Shown piece after piece: positions 26,798 to 37,591 of a DNA stretch of 64,000 nt. The translations under genes and the position numbers were made by a program. The stretch's first letter is position 1. The number at the start of each line of letters is the position of its first letter. The notes under the pieces are model-generated. The model had not been told where the DNA came from and searched no databases. It worked only from the letters and a program-made list of their open reading frames with translations. Source of the stretch: Moritella sp. 5 (lineage in GTDB: Bacteria > Pseudomonadota > Gammaproteobacteria > Enterobacterales > Moritellaceae); assembly GCF_018219455.1 (NCBI RefSeq), contig NZ_CP056122.1, forward strand, positions 806,001-870,000. The letters run 5' to 3'.

Positions 26798-26816
26798 CTA
26801 AAGCGAAACGCTTTAG
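26798..26816 (+). terminator. Short hairpin downstream of the hydrolase gene
   Basis: CTAAAGCG and CGCTTTAG pair perfectly around AAA. A T-run is missing (only TTTG follows), so termination is possible but not certain. It also sits just upstream of the aceB promoter. Confidence 0.4.
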
Positions 26817-26817
26817 T

Positions 26818-26846
26818 TTGACACCTTGTCATTAGTGTGAAATATG
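26818..26846 (+). promoter_or_regulatory. Candidate promoter of aceB-aceA
   Basis: TTGACA (26818-26823) is followed after 17 bp by AATATG (26841-26846), about 140 bp before aceB. Direct TTGCA repeats occur just downstream (near 26848 and 26868), where a regulator could bind. No IclR or CRP site was recognised. Confidence 0.45.
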
Positions 26847-26986
26847 TTGCATTTATTACAAACTTGTTGCAATGTGTAGGTTGATAAAGCAATTCGTACA
26901 GATGTTTAAAACAATAGAAGATTATTCTTCCGTTGCTGGCAGATGAGGAATTGTGGCCAATACATATATTTCAACGGAGTGAAGCT

Positions 26987-28603
26987 ATGACTGCCAATAC
27001 CCAGTCTAATGAAACAGGTTCTCTGGTTTTCCATGGGGAAATCAATCAAGAACAACAACAGATCCTAAATCCTGAAGCAGTTGCTTTGTTGACTGAGTTA
27101 GTCGAAAAATTCGCTCCTCAAGTTGATGAGCTACTTAATCAACGTGTAAAAAAACAAGCGCGTATGGATGCTGGTGAACTCCCTGATTTTTTACCTGAAA
27201 CGGCACATATTCGCAAAGGCGATTGGAAGATTCAAGGTATCCCTGAAAAACTTCAAGATCGTCGTGTAGAAATTACTGGTCCAGTTGACCGTAAAATGGT
27301 GATTAATGCACTAAACGCACGCGTTAAAGTATTTATGGCAGACTTTGAAGATTCATTCGCGCCAACATGGGGCGGTGTGTTAGACGGTCAGGTTAACTTA
27401 CGTGATGCAGTAAATGGTACGATTGAATATACTAACCCTGCGAACGGTAAACACTACTCTTTAGATGATGATCCAGCAACACTTATCTGTCGTGTTCGTG
27501 GTCTGCATTTACCAGAAAAACATATTACTTTTAACGGTAAAATTGTACCGGGTTGTTTAGTCGATTTTGCACTGTATTTTTCTAATAACTATGAAACGTT
27601 ATTAGCAAAAGGCGCAGGCCCTTACTTCTACGTACCTAAGCTACAAAGCCACCATGAATCAAAATGGTGGAGTGAAGTATTTAGCTATGCAGAAGACAAA
27701 GTAAATCTAGACCGCGGTACGATCAAAGCAACACTGCTCATTGAAACTATCCCAGCAGTATTTGAAATGGAAGAAATTCTATATAGCATGAAAGAGCACA
27801 TTGTTGCGCTTAACTGTGGTCGTTGGGATTATATCTTTAGCTATATTAAAACACTGCGTAAACATGCAGACCGTGTATTACCAGATCGTCATTCTGTAAC
27901 GATGGACAAATCTTTCCTTAGTGCTTATTCACGTTTATTAATCAAAACATGTCATAAACGTGGGGCTCTTGCGATGGGCGGTATGGCTGCATTTATTCCA
28001 GCCAAAACAGCCGAAGAAAACGATAAAGTATTAGCTAAAGTAACCGCAGATAAGACCCTAGAAGCAAAAAATGGTCATGACGGTACTTGGGTTGCTCACC
28101 CTGGTTTAGCAGATACAGCAATGGGTGTGATGAACGAATATATCGGTGCAGGTAATGCTAACCAAATTAACGTTTTACGTGAAGACGATGCACCGGTAAC
28201 GGCTGCTGAGTTACTTGAACCTTGTTCTGGTGAACGAACTGAAACTGGCATGCGTTTAAATATTCGTATTGGTGTTCGTTACATGGAAGCATGGATTTCG
28301 GGTAATGGTTGTGTGCCTATCTACGGCTTAATGGAAGATGCAGCAACCGCAGAAATCTCTCGTGCGTCAATTTGGCAGTGGATCCAGCACGGCAAAACAT
28401 TGAGCAACGGTAAAGTTGTAACAAAAGAGTTATTCTGCCAATTACTACAAGAAGAGCTTCTGGTCATTCGTGATGAAGAAATTGGCGTTGAAGCTTACGA
28501 GCAAGGCCGTTTTGTTGAAGCGTCTAAATTGTTTGAAGAATTAACAGTCAGCGATCACCTTGCTGAGTTTTTAACGCTACCTGGTTATGATTTCTTAGAT
28601 TAG
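26987..28603 (+). CDS. aceB: Malate synthase A
   Basis: Malate synthase condenses glyoxylate and acetyl-CoA to malate, the second step of the glyoxylate shunt. The 538-residue protein matches the A-type (E. coli 533). It has F-M-A-D-F-E-D-S-F-A-P-T-W near residue 110, the catalytic region E-T-I-P-A-V-F-E-M-E-E-I-L, and N-C-G-R-W-D-Y-I-F-S-Y-I-K, which are the family signatures. CGGAGTGAAGCT precedes the chosen ATG. aceA follows 84 bp later on the same strand, so the two form an operon. aceK is absent here. Confidence 0.95.
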   Translation: MTANTQSNETGSLVFHGEINQEQQQILNPEAVALLTELVEKFAPQVDELLNQRVKKQARMDAGELPDFLPETAHIRKGDWKIQGIPEKLQDRRVEITGPVDRKMVINALNARVKVFMADFEDSFAPTWGGVLDGQVNLRDAVNGTIEYTNPANGKHYSLDDDPATLICRVRGLHLPEKHITFNGKIVPGCLVDFALYFSNNYETLLAKGAGPYFYVPKLQSHHESKWWSEVFSYAEDKVNLDRGTIKATLLIETIPAVFEMEEILYSMKEHIVALNCGRWDYIFSYIKTLRKHADRVLPDRHSVTMDKSFLSAYSRLLIKTCHKRGALAMGGMAAFIPAKTAEENDKVLAKVTADKTLEAKNGHDGTWVAHPGLADTAMGVMNEYIGAGNANQINVLREDDAPVTAAELLEPCSGERTETGMRLNIRIGVRYMEAWISGNGCVPIYGLMEDAATAEISRASIWQWIQHGKTLSNGKVVTKELFCQLLQEELLVIRDEEIGVEAYEQGRFVEASKLFEELTVSDHLAEFLTLPGYDFLD

Positions 28604-28687
28604 AAATTTTTGGAATCGGGCGAGGTTAGGCTATCTCGCCATGTTCTTGTTGTATCAAGTATTAAAATAATTATTAAAGGAATAAAA

Positions 28688-30292
28688 ATGTCTATATACA
28701 AAAATGATATCGATGCAGTTACTACATTAAAAGCTGAACAAGGTTCTAAATGGGCCGCTATTAACCCTGAATATGCAGCGCGTATGCGTGCTCAAAACCG
28801 TTTCAAAACGGGTCTTGATGTTGCACAGTTCACTGCTGATATTATGCGTGCAGATATGGCTGAATACGACCAAGATTCTTCACAATACACGCAGTCTTTA
28901 GGTTGCTGGCATGGTTTTACAGCCCAACAAATGATGATGGCTGTTAAACGTCACGAAAAAACAACCAAGAAAAGCTATGTTTACCTTTCTGGTTGGATGG
29001 TTGCGGCACTGCGCTCTGACTTCGGTCCTTTACCAGACCAATCAATGCACGAAAAAACATCTGTACCTGCATTAATCGAAGAAATCTACACGTTCCTACG
29101 TCAAGCTGATGCACGTGAACTGGATATCTTATTCAACGAATTAGATGACGCTCGTAACAACGGCGGTGACGTAGTAGCAGCACAAGCAGCTATCGACAAC
29201 CACGAAACACACGTAGTGCCAATCATTGCCGATATTGATGCTGGTTTTGGTAACGAAGAAGCAACGTACCTTCTTGCTAAGAAAATGATTGAAGCTGGTG
29301 CATGTTGTATCCAAATTGAAAACCAAGTATCTGACGCGAAACAATGTGGTCACCAAGCAGGTAAAGTAACGGTTCCACACGAAGATTTCCTAGCGAAAAT
29401 CAACGCGGTACGTTATGCATTCCTTGAATTAGGCATCGACAACGGTGTTATCGTTGCACGTACTGACTCATTAGGTGCTGGCCTAACGCAAAAAGTACCT
29501 GTATCGCAAACGCCAGGTGATTTAGCGTCTCAATACAATGCATTCCTAGAAACAACGCCAGTTGAATCAGCAGCAGATGTTGCCGAAGGCGACATGGTTA
29601 TCAAGCAAAACGGTAAATTAGTTAAACCAACACGTTTAGCGTCTGGTCTGTATGCATTCCGTGAAGGCACAGAGATTGACCGTGTAGTACTTGATTGTGT
29701 CGTTAGCTTGCAAAACGGCGCTGATTTATTGTGGATTGAAACTGAAAAACCACACGTAGGTCAAATCGCACACATGGTTAACGAAGTACGTAAGACAGTC
29801 CCTGATGCGAAGCTTGTTTATAATAACTCGCCATCATTTAACTGGACGCTTAACTTCCGTCAACAAGAATACGCAGGATGGGTTGAAGCAGGTAAAGATG
29901 TATCAGCATACCCTGACCCAGCAACAGACCCACGCGGCCTGATGGATGAGAAATTCGATACGTCTGAGCTAGCAATCGCAGCAGATAAGAAAGTACAAAC
30001 GTTCCAAGCTGATTCAGCACGTGAAGCAGGTATCTTCCATCACCTAATCACATTGCCGACTTACCATGAAACAGCACTTGGTACAGATATTCTTTCTGAA
30101 GGTTACTTCGGTGAACTTGGTATGCTTGCTTATGTACGTGATATTCAACGTCAAGAAATCCGTCGTGAACAAGCATCAGTTAAGCACCAAAACTTAGCGG
30201 GTTCAGATATCGGTGACGCACATAAAGGTTACTTCTCTGGCGATAACGCGCTTAAAGCTGGCGGCGAAGACAACACGATGAACCAGTTCTAA
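28688..30292 (+). CDS. aceA: Isocitrate lyase, first copy
   Basis: Isocitrate lyase splits isocitrate to glyoxylate and succinate, the first step of the glyoxylate shunt. The catalytic motif appears as K-Q-C-G-H (family K-K-C-G-H) after E-N-Q-V-S-D-A. The 534 residues place it in the long class found in Pseudomonas rather than the 434-residue E. coli class. The ATG follows AAAGGA; the open frame extends to 28610 without a better start. From residue 15 to the end the protein equals that encoded at 45262-46866 on the other strand. It is the second gene of aceB-aceA and is followed by a terminator. Confidence 0.96.
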   Translation: MSIYKNDIDAVTTLKAEQGSKWAAINPEYAARMRAQNRFKTGLDVAQFTADIMRADMAEYDQDSSQYTQSLGCWHGFTAQQMMMAVKRHEKTTKKSYVYLSGWMVAALRSDFGPLPDQSMHEKTSVPALIEEIYTFLRQADARELDILFNELDDARNNGGDVVAAQAAIDNHETHVVPIIADIDAGFGNEEATYLLAKKMIEAGACCIQIENQVSDAKQCGHQAGKVTVPHEDFLAKINAVRYAFLELGIDNGVIVARTDSLGAGLTQKVPVSQTPGDLASQYNAFLETTPVESAADVAEGDMVIKQNGKLVKPTRLASGLYAFREGTEIDRVVLDCVVSLQNGADLLWIETEKPHVGQIAHMVNEVRKTVPDAKLVYNNSPSFNWTLNFRQQEYAGWVEAGKDVSAYPDPATDPRGLMDEKFDTSELAIAADKKVQTFQADSAREAGIFHHLITLPTYHETALGTDILSEGYFGELGMLAYVRDIQRQEIRREQASVKHQNLAGSDIGDAHKGYFSGDNALKAGGEDNTMNQF

Positions 30293-30381
30293 TTTAGAGC
30301 CTCATTGTTAGCTTATTATCAGTTAAATAATAAGAGTCAGTTAATATGAAAAAACCAGCCTCGGCTGGTTTTTTGTGTTTG
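28728..30381 (+). repeat. Inverted duplicate containing aceA, arm 1
   Basis: This 1.65-kb arm is almost identical to the reverse complement of 45173-46828. Identity starts at about codon 14 of aceA and runs through the stop and terminator to GTGTTTG at 30381, where the flanks become unrelated. Differences noticed include GCC/GCT early in the gene and single bases downstream of it. Confidence 0.9.
30349..30375 (+). terminator. Terminator after the first aceA
   Basis: AAAAAACCAGCC and GGCTGGTTTTTT form a perfect stem with a two-base TC centre, 56 bp after the stop. The same hairpin occurs behind the second aceA. Confidence 0.85.
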
Positions 30382-30449
30382 TAGACTAATAAAAAATACC
30401 CATCCTCTTATTTGATATAAAAGTCAGGGGAGGGATTATGTGTAGTGCG

Positions 30450-31334
30450 TTACAAACTTAAGTTTTTTTTAATAAAATCAAGAAACACTGAAATCTTCGG
30501 CGAGATAAGATCACGCTTTAAATAGAGAGCATAAGTCGAGCTAATGCTGTCATAAGGGCTTAATACAAACTCGGGTAATATATGCACTAGTTTATTATTT
30601 TTTAGTTCGTTATTGATGGCCCAGCGAGGCATAAGTGCAAATCCAGCATGGTTTAATAATAATTGTTTTTGACCGTTAACTGAGTTCACCGTTAAATGAT
30701 CTACAATCGTTAACTTAATTGGTTTATCTTCCATTAAAAACCAGTCTCGCCAGCCAGAATAGCCATAAGTGATACAATCAAATTTAGTCAAGGTATCGGG
30801 TGAACTTGGTGTGCCATGCTCGGTAATATATTCAGGACTCGCACATAATATAAAGTCATTATCGAGCAGCTTACGCGCAATTAGATTTGAGTCGGGTAAA
30901 CGCCCACTACGGATCGCTATATCTACATTGTCTTCGACTAAATCAATGACACGTTCGGATAACTCAAGTTGTACTTTTATTTTAGGGTATTTTTTTTTGA
31001 ACTTAGGAATAAGTGGTAAAATACAGCTTTCACCAAAGCCGACTGTCATACTGAGTTTTAGCGTTCCTTGGGGTTCTTTCTGTAAATCATTTACAACACG
31101 GTTAGCTTCGTCCAGTTCTGCAATTATACGTTGGGAATATTCATAATAAGTCGAGCCAGCTTCTGTTAAGCCGATATTACGGGTGGTTCTGTTCAGTAAT
31201 CGAATGCCGAGCTCTTTTTCTAAGGCTGCTAATTGGCGTGAAATTGAGGACGGTTGCACATCAAATACACGGCTGGCTGCGGAAATACTGCCAGTTTCCA
31301 CAACGCAATTAAAATAATGTAAACGAGTAAGCAT
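30450..31334 (-). CDS. LysR-family transcriptional regulator
   Basis: The 294-residue protein has an N-terminal winged helix (about 1-60) with the LysR pattern G-S-I-S-A-A-S-R and S-S-I-S-R-Q-L-A-A-L-E, and a C-terminal periplasmic-binding-protein-like effector domain (about 90-290). The sequence D-I-A-I-R-S-G-R-L-P-D-S-N-L-I-A-R places it near the PecT/YhjC-like group often annotated only as LysR. It converges on aceA and is preceded on its strand by the slipin gene 165 bp away. No target can be named from the sequence. Confidence 0.85.
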   Translation of the reverse strand: MLTRLHYFNCVVETGSISAASRVFDVQPSSISRQLAALEKELGIRLLNRTTRNIGLTEAGSTYYEYSQRIIAELDEANRVVNDLQKEPQGTLKLSMTVGFGESCILPLIPKFKKKYPKIKVQLELSERVIDLVEDNVDIAIRSGRLPDSNLIARKLLDNDFILCASPEYITEHGTPSSPDTLTKFDCITYGYSGWRDWFLMEDKPIKLTIVDHLTVNSVNGQKQLLLNHAGFALMPRWAINNELKNNKLVHILPEFVLSPYDSISSTYALYLKRDLISPKISVFLDFIKKNLSL

Positions 31335-31498
31335 ATAGTACCTATTAAAACGAACTGTAATTGATTGGATTTTTTATTTTACAGCTTGGTCAACTTAATA
31401 GATTGTTGCATAAAAAGCAAAGGCGGTTTGCTTATAGACTTATATTTGCTATCGGTGACAAGGATGCCTTTATTCTAAGGTCTAATTTCATATTCTAT

Positions 31499-32296
31499 TT
31501 ACTCGTCATTATCAGTCGTCGTTTTATTTTCTGTTTTACTGGGCATTAAATTAGCAAGTAATTCCGTTGGCATCGGAAATAAGATCGTCGAATTTTTCTC
31601 ACTCGCGATCTCGGTTAACGTTTGCAGGTAACGAAGTAGGATTGCATTTGGTTCTTGGGCTAGTTTAGCTGCGGCTTGGACCAATTTGTCAGAGGCTTCC
31701 ATTTCCCCCGAAGCATGAATAACTTTTGCCCGTCGTGTTCTTTCTGCTTCCGCTTGACGTGCGATTGCTCTGATCATGCTTTCGTTTAAATCAATGTGCT
31801 TTATTTCCACATTAGATACCTTGATCCCCCAACCATCGGTACGTGAATCTAAGATCGCTTGAATATCGACATTGAGCATTTCTCTGTTGGCTAACATTTC
31901 ATCTAGCTCATGTTGACCCAATACCGAACGTAACGTGGTTTGTGCCAATTGAGAAGTGGCTTGCAGAAAATTTTCGACATTGATGATAGCTTTTTGTGAA
32001 TCAATCACCCGAAAATAAATAACGGCATTAACCCGTACTGACACATTATCTCTACTGATTACATCTTGACTAGGCACATCCATGACCACGGTACGTAAAT
32101 CGACACGTACCATTTGTTGCACTATTGGGATGACAATGATCAAGCCAGGCCCTTTTACTTTTTCAAAACGGCCAAGGAAAAAGATAACCCCACGTTCGTA
32201 TTCACGTAAGATCCGAAACATGCTGATGATTAACAGGAGCAATAAAAATATAATTGCGCCAGTAAATAACATACCGCTATTGAGGATTGCTTGCAT
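31499..32296 (-). CDS. Slipin family SPFH/band 7 membrane protein
   Basis: The 265-residue protein has an N-terminal membrane segment (about 8-27) followed by [13 protein letters not shown], the start of a stomatin/band-7 domain. [16 protein letters not shown] and the helical [13 protein letters not shown] region are typical of slipins. Slipins form membrane microdomain scaffolds and pair with NfeD-type proteases. Its start overlaps the end of the nfeD-type gene by 20 bp, so the two are a coupled operon of the stomatin operon partner kind. Confidence 0.9.
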   Translation of the reverse strand: MQAILNSGMLFTGAIIFLLLLLIISMFRILREYERGVIFFLGRFEKVKGPGLIIVIPIVQQMVRVDLRTVVMDVPSQDVISRDNVSVRVNAVIYFRVIDSQKAIINVENFLQATSQLAQTTLRSVLGQHELDEMLANREMLNVDIQAILDSRTDGWGIKVSNVEIKHIDLNESMIRAIARQAEAERTRRAKVIHASGEMEASDKLVQAAAKLAQEPNAILLRYLQTLTEIASEKNSTILFPMPTELLANLMPSKTENKTTTDNDE

Positions 32297-33800
32297 CGTT
32301 AACCTCCGATTCAGAGATTGGCAATAGGATTAGCGTTAAACCATCAATGCCATCTATTTGTACTACTTGTCCAGCGCTTAATTGATGTGGGCAATAAGCC
32401 GACCAACGTTCACCGTTTACATTAATATGTCCTTGGCCAATAAACCCCATTTCTATGGTCACTTCCGAGCCTATTAATGCTTCTTTACCACTGACCACTT
32501 TGTTTTTCCGCATATCCCAAAGATAGCTAAATATGAAGATAAAAAAGAGTAATGAAAGCACGGTGACGGCAGCTATAAGTTGTAGCGACACTTGAAATTG
32601 CGGTAGGTCGCTATCAAATAAAAATATCGACCCGAGTGTAAAAGCAATAATACCGCCGAGCCCCAAAATACCAAAACTGGGTGACATAGATTCTGCAACG
32701 AGTAAGGTAATCCCCAGTAATAAGAGACCTAATCCGACATAATCAATGGGTAGCATCTGGAAGGCGTACAGTGCTATAAACAAGGAAATTGAACCTGTCA
32801 CGCCAGCGATCCCAACGCCGGGACTGTAAAATTCGAGTAAGATGCCATACACCCCAATTAGCATCAGAATATAAGCGATATTAGGGTCGGTGATAGTACC
32901 AATAAAGTTACTGCGCCAATTGGGTTGGCGTAGTTCCAGTGGACTGTTAGTTAATGTTAGCAGTCTTTGCTGTTGTTTGATGGTGACGTATTGGCCGTCA
33001 AGTTTTTGCAAGAGATGCTGTGGTGATTGCGCTAACAAATTAATCACGTTTTTATCCAGAGCTTCGACCGCCGTTAAGGTTGCCGCTTCTGTCACGGCTA
33101 ATTCAGCCCATTCGATATTACGCTTACGCAGTTGTGCTAATGAACGAATATAGGCAACTGCATCATTGAGCACTTTCTTTTCCATGGCACTTTTTTCTGT
33201 CACTTGTGGTGAATCAGATAGCGTGGGGGAGGGCTGTTGTTCTTTGGTGTCGGCGTTCGGTGAATCTGATTTGGAGTCAGGTTTTGTATTAGGTGTTGGC
33301 TCGGTTGCTGGTTGGTAAGGTTTTGCTGGTTTCTTATCTCCTGTAGGTAAAGGGTTACCTATACTGACTGGAGTTGCAGCTCCTAATGTAGTCGTGGTCG
33401 CCATTGCTGCTATATGGCAGGCATAGAGAATATAAGTCCCAGCACTGGCGGCTCTAGCCCCTGGTGGATGTACTAAGCAGGCGATGGGAACATTTGAGTT
33501 TAAGATCGCCTGGTTAATATCCCGCAAGCTCGAGACTAAGCCCCCTGGGGTATCGATGGTAATGATGATTAACGGTGGCGTCGAATGACCGTTATCACTC
33601 GTTTCAGCATTTGTCTGGTTATTTGCGCGGCTAATTTCGCTGGTAAGGTAATGGCTAATTGCGGGACCAATTGCGCCTTTGATTGTTAATACCGGCACAG
33701 GAACGCCACTTTCATTAGTGGCAGCACCTGAAGGTTCGGCTAAGTTAGCATTTAGCATATTACTGTAGAGCAGTAATATGCTTATGAGCCAGTAATACAT
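32277..33800 (-). CDS. NfeD-type membrane serine protease, long form
   Basis: The 507-residue protein begins with a signal segment (about 1-19). A ClpP-class protease domain follows, with I-D-T-P-G-G-L-V near residue 80 and the serine site A-R-A-A-S-A-G-T-Y. The likely Lys of the Ser-Lys pair is in A-L-D-K-N-V-I-N. A hydrophobic block of about four to five helices (about 300-425) follows, then an NfeD C-terminal OB-like domain. Archaeal and bacterial relatives cleave stomatin. A Pro/Ser/Asp-rich insertion (about 150-205) interrupts the protease domain. It is coupled to the slipin gene. Confidence 0.88.
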   Translation of the reverse strand: MYYWLISILLLYSNMLNANLAEPSGAATNESGVPVPVLTIKGAIGPAISHYLTSEISRANNQTNAETSDNGHSTPPLIIITIDTPGGLVSSLRDINQAILNSNVPIACLVHPPGARAASAGTYILYACHIAAMATTTTLGAATPVSIGNPLPTGDKKPAKPYQPATEPTPNTKPDSKSDSPNADTKEQQPSPTLSDSPQVTEKSAMEKKVLNDAVAYIRSLAQLRKRNIEWAELAVTEAATLTAVEALDKNVINLLAQSPQHLLQKLDGQYVTIKQQQRLLTLTNSPLELRQPNWRSNFIGTITDPNIAYILMLIGVYGILLEFYSPGVGIAGVTGSISLFIALYAFQMLPIDYVGLGLLLLGITLLVAESMSPSFGILGLGGIIAFTLGSIFLFDSDLPQFQVSLQLIAAVTVLSLLFFIFIFSYLWDMRKNKVVSGKEALIGSEVTIEMGFIGQGHINVNGERWSAYCPHQLSAGQVVQIDGIDGLTLILLPISESEVNDASNPQ

Positions 33801-33904
33801 AGATAATATCCCGCAATCATACTAACTCTATTTTAGCTCATGAATACCATGCCTGCGTCTTTACCTTAATTAATAGCAATACACATATTCTTACTGTATT
33901 CACT

Positions 33905-35605
33905 TTATGTGAGTTTGAATTGGCTGAGTAATGTTTCTAATTGTTCTCCTGCGGAAGATAAGTCGGTAGATACTTGTGTTGTTTCATGGCTTGATGACAG
34001 TAGTTGCGCGACCACATCACGGATATTAACCATGTTACGATTAATTTCATCGGTTACCGAACTTTGTTCTGTGGCGGCTGTAGCAATATGGTTTGTCATT
34101 TGATTAATGGCATCAACAGCATCGGTGACAGCGGATAAACTACCGCTGATTTGGGTTGATGATTGCATCGCGTGGACACTGGTCTCTTGACTGGTTTTCA
34201 TTGCGCTCACGGCTTGGGCAACAAATTGGTGTAAACCATCGAGCATTACCTTGATTTCTAATGTGCTTTCTTGAGTCCGACTTGCTAAGCTGCGAACTTC
34301 ATCTGCGACAACTGCAAAACCTCGCCCTTGTTCCCCGGCTCTGGCTGCTTCAATCGCAGCATTGAGAGCGAGTAAATTGGTTTGATCGGCTATCGCACCG
34401 ATAACTTGTAATACGTGATCAATTTTTTGCGATTGTTCATGTAGGGAACTCATGTACCCGCTAGCTTGCTCAACGTTATCAACCAAAGTCGTGATGGCCG
34501 TACTAGACGTTCTGACATTTTCTTGTGCTAATAAAGAATCTTGCGTCGCCATTTGTGTTGCATCGGCGACTTGAATCACGTTTTCTGCCACATCATTTGC
34601 TGTTGCATTCATTTCGGTAACCGCGGTGACCACCTGATCTGTTTCATTATTATGGATAGTCAGTTGTTCCGTGGTCTTTTGAGTTTGTTGGCTGAGGTTA
34701 TTGGCAGAGTCTGATACTTGATGGGTGACATCTGCCATGGCGCTGATGATATTTTGTAATTTAGCGGTGAAACGATTAAATGCACCACCAAGTAAGGCTA
34801 TTTCGTCACTTCCTTTGATATCTAATCGACGGGTTAAATCACCTTCACCATCTGCAATATCATTGAGCGTATTGAGCATGTCATTAATTGGTTTTGCCAG
34901 ACGTTTAGCAATCCACAGCATGAATAAACTGGTTAGTATGACGAGTATGATAGCGCTCGTAATTGCTAATTTTATTTGTGCATAAAATTGTTGCCATGCT
35001 GAATGGCTAAAAATAGTTAAATCATTAACAATATCATCTACATATACACCAGTGCCAATAAACCAATCTGTGCCTGTAATAGGTGCGGCATAACTTAACT
35101 TAGGCTGTAATGTATCAGTACCTGGCTTAGGATATACGTACTCAACAAATCCACCACCAGACTGACTGGCTTTGATAAGTTCTTGAATTAGCATAACGCC
35201 ATTTTTGTCTTGGAGTGCAAAGCGATTTTCACCTTGATTTTTTTCGTTACTTGCATCAGCGATATTGATCCCTTTACTGTCGTAAATGAAAAAGTAGCCA
35301 AGGTTGTTGTCACCATAACGCGCGTGTTTAAGGATATCTCGTACGTTTGCTAGTGTTTGTTGTTGGGTTTTATTTTGTGTTGTGGCGTTAGTGATTTCTC
35401 GTAGTATTATTTTTTGCGTTATTTTTACTGCATCACTGATCTGTTTTTGACGTTCTGTTCGTAGCAGCAATTCATGATCATGGATCATGGTTGTTACTGC
35501 GCTAGTCTGTAAATTAGAAATTATTGCTAATGTAGCGAGTAAGGAAATAACCATAGGAACTATCGCAATAAGTAGTAATTTATTCTGCATTTTCAAATTA
35601 TCCAT
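33905..35605 (-). CDS. Methyl-accepting chemotaxis protein with a Cache sensor
   Basis: This inner-membrane chemoreceptor has 566 residues. A first membrane helix (about 9-30) is followed by a periplasmic sensor (about 35-210) of the single-Cache type, with [10 protein letters not shown] and the membrane-proximal W-F-I-G-T-G-V-Y. A second helix (about 215-235), a HAMP domain with P-I-N-D-M-L, and the signalling domain follow. The hairpin tip reads [18 protein letters not shown], the hallmark of MCPs. No C-terminal CheR pentapeptide is present. The ligand is unknown; relatives bind small organic acids. Confidence 0.93.
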   Translation of the reverse strand: MDNLKMQNKLLLIAIVPMVISLLATLAIISNLQTSAVTTMIHDHELLLRTERQKQISDAVKITQKIILREITNATTQNKTQQQTLANVRDILKHARYGDNNLGYFFIYDSKGINIADASNEKNQGENRFALQDKNGVMLIQELIKASQSGGGFVEYVYPKPGTDTLQPKLSYAAPITGTDWFIGTGVYVDDIVNDLTIFSHSAWQQFYAQIKLAITSAIILVILTSLFMLWIAKRLAKPINDMLNTLNDIADGEGDLTRRLDIKGSDEIALLGGAFNRFTAKLQNIISAMADVTHQVSDSANNLSQQTQKTTEQLTIHNNETDQVVTAVTEMNATANDVAENVIQVADATQMATQDSLLAQENVRTSSTAITTLVDNVEQASGYMSSLHEQSQKIDHVLQVIGAIADQTNLLALNAAIEAARAGEQGRGFAVVADEVRSLASRTQESTLEIKVMLDGLHQFVAQAVSAMKTSQETSVHAMQSSTQISGSLSAVTDAVDAINQMTNHIATAATEQSSVTDEINRNMVNIRDVVAQLLSSSHETTQVSTDLSSAGEQLETLLSQFKLT

Positions 35606-36004
35606 GACCTAACCTTATAATCCATTAAAGATGACTGTCTATCTCATTAAGTCAGCTTTTTATCTATTTTTATATATTTACATGTTCAAATTGTTAAGTG
35701 AGTGTTTATTTTTGTTTTTAAGTGTTTTATCTCTAGACTACTGATGGCAATGTATATATCAGGGTGTTGTTTTTGTTAAAGCCTGTGCTGGAGGGTGTTA
35801 AGACTGATTTTTATGAATATTGCGAATTAATTCATGGCCTTCCAGTTGTACTTATTTCATTTTAAATATAATTCATTGTTATTTTACTGTACGATATTTG
35901 GTTGCATGTTAACCAGTTGTGGGTATTATGGTTATCTGTTTGTTGGGTATATAACCTGATAATGTGTGTTTTACATTATCGTTAGTCTTAAGGAAGGGAT
36001 GTTG
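35606..36004. other. Intergenic region between the MCP and the AGCS gene
   Basis: This 399-bp AT-rich gap holds the divergent promoters of the chemoreceptor gene and the symporter gene. AGCS genes are often behind glycine riboswitches, so I looked for the paired aptamer core and did not find it. No sigma28-type promoter was recognised for the chemoreceptor. AAGGAAGGG just before 36001 is the ribosome-binding site of the symporter gene. Confidence 0.5.
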
Positions 36005-37372
36005 ATGGAAGCTTTAACAGAGTTTATTTCTGCGGTAAATAGTGTGGTATGGGGTGTACCTATGCTAGTCATGATCCTTGGGATAGGACTATTCCTATCT
36101 TTAGGGTTGAAATTGATGCCTATTTTAAAGTTAGGGACTGGTTTTAAGTTACTTTGGGCTGGACGTTCAGCTACGTCAGGTGACAAAAGCAAAGGTGAAA
36201 TCACGCCATTTAATGCGTTAATGACATCACTCTCTGCCACTATTGGCACAGGTAATATTGCGGGTGTGGCAACGGCTATCTTTTTAGGTGGACCGGGTGC
36301 GTTATTTTGGATGTGGTGTACTGCGTTAGTAGGCATGGCAACCAAATATGCAGAAGCTGTATGTGCAGTTAAATATCGTGAAACGGATGATAATGGTAAC
36401 CACGTTGGTGGACCAATGTATTACATCAAAAATGGTTTAAGCAGTAAATGGGCTTGGCTCGGTACTGCGTTTGCTATCTTTGGTTCAATTGCTGGTTTTG
36501 GTATTGGTAATACAGTGCAATCAAATTCAGTTGCTGATGCTTTATCAAGTAGTTTTGGTATCCCACCAATGGCCTCTGGTTTAGTGATGATGGTACTGGT
36601 TGGTTTAGTACTGATGGGCGGTGTTAAGCGTATCGCTGATGTGGCGGGTAAATTAGTACCGTTAATGGCGATTTTCTATATTGGTGCTGGTTGTGTAGTA
36701 CTGATCATGAACGTGAGTGAAATTCCTGCTGCATTTGCCTTAATCATTGAAAGTGCATTTACACCAGTCGCTGCACAAGGTGGTTTTGCTGGTGCTGCTG
36801 TTTGGGCTGCGATTCGTTTTGGTGTCGCACGTGGTGTGTTCTCTAACGAAGCGGGTTTAGGTAGTGCGCCAATTGCGCATGCTGCTGCACAAACCAATGA
36901 TCCGGTTAAACAGGGTCTTATCGCTATGTTAGGTACGTTTATCGATACCCTTATCGTTTGTACTATTACGGGTCTTGCGATTGTCGTTACTGGCGCGTGG
37001 ACATCGGGCGATACGGGCGCAGCATTAACATCTGCTGCGTTTGCAAGTGCATTACCTGGTGTGGGTAACTACATTGTAGCGATTGCGCTGTCAGTATTTG
37101 CCTTCACGACTATCCTTGGCTGGAGTTTCTACAGCGAGAAATGTGTGCAATATCTATTTGGTGTGAAAGCAATTGTACCATTCCGTATCTTGTGGATCAT
37201 TGCAGTGCCAATTGGTGCAACAAGTTCACTGAGCTTTGTTTGGTTACTTGCTGATACGTTGAATGCCATGATGGCACTGCCTAATCTGGTTGCACTTGCG
37301 CTACTTAGCCCTGTTGTATTTAAGCTAACGAAAGAGTATTTTGCCAAGCAAGGCGAAGCTGCTAAAGAATAA
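36005..37372 (+). CDS. Alanine/glycine:cation symporter (AGCS family)
   Basis: This inner-membrane Na+-coupled amino acid importer has 455 residues. The family signature is complete: S-A-T-I-G-T-G-N-I-A-G-V-A-T-A near residue 78, and F-G-V-A-R-G-V-F-S-N-E-A-G-L-G-S-A-P near 275. G-G-P-M-Y-Y-I is also typical. About ten to eleven hydrophobic helices are visible. The start at M-E-A-L-T-E-F was chosen for its spacing from AAGGAAGGG; ATG at 35999 and GTG at 35966 are alternatives. It is monocistronic, with a strong terminator. Confidence 0.92.
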   Translation: MEALTEFISAVNSVVWGVPMLVMILGIGLFLSLGLKLMPILKLGTGFKLLWAGRSATSGDKSKGEITPFNALMTSLSATIGTGNIAGVATAIFLGGPGALFWMWCTALVGMATKYAEAVCAVKYRETDDNGNHVGGPMYYIKNGLSSKWAWLGTAFAIFGSIAGFGIGNTVQSNSVADALSSSFGIPPMASGLVMMVLVGLVLMGGVKRIADVAGKLVPLMAIFYIGAGCVVLIMNVSEIPAAFALIIESAFTPVAAQGGFAGAAVWAAIRFGVARGVFSNEAGLGSAPIAHAAAQTNDPVKQGLIAMLGTFIDTLIVCTITGLAIVVTGAWTSGDTGAALTSAAFASALPGVGNYIVAIALSVFAFTTILGWSFYSEKCVQYLFGVKAIVPFRILWIIAVPIGATSSLSFVWLLADTLNAMMALPNLVALALLSPVVFKLTKEYFAKQGEAAKE

Positions 37373-37417
37373 AATATTAGCGAGTAACGATGAGTAAATA
37401 ATTGTTAGTCAATATTT

Positions 37418-37456
37418 AAACCCCCGCCTATTTTTTTGCTAAATAGGCGGGGGTTT
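37418..37456 (+). terminator. Terminator after the AGCS gene
   Basis: AAACCCCCGCCTATTT and AAATAGGCGGGGGTTT are perfect 16-bp arms with a short T-rich loop, followed by a T-rich tail. Confidence 0.9.
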
Positions 37457-37591
37457 TGTTTTTAATATTCAAATATTCCTTCCGTATCTATTCACTGTCC
37501 TGCCGTTACATCTGCTTACATAGAATGACCTGCAGTTACTTTATTATCGTGTATATACAAGATGTAAATTAACACTAAGGATAATTCAAAG

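Noticed and set aside
35606-36004. Glycine riboswitch upstream of the AGCS gene
   Set aside because: The conserved paired aptamer core and a following terminator were not seen.
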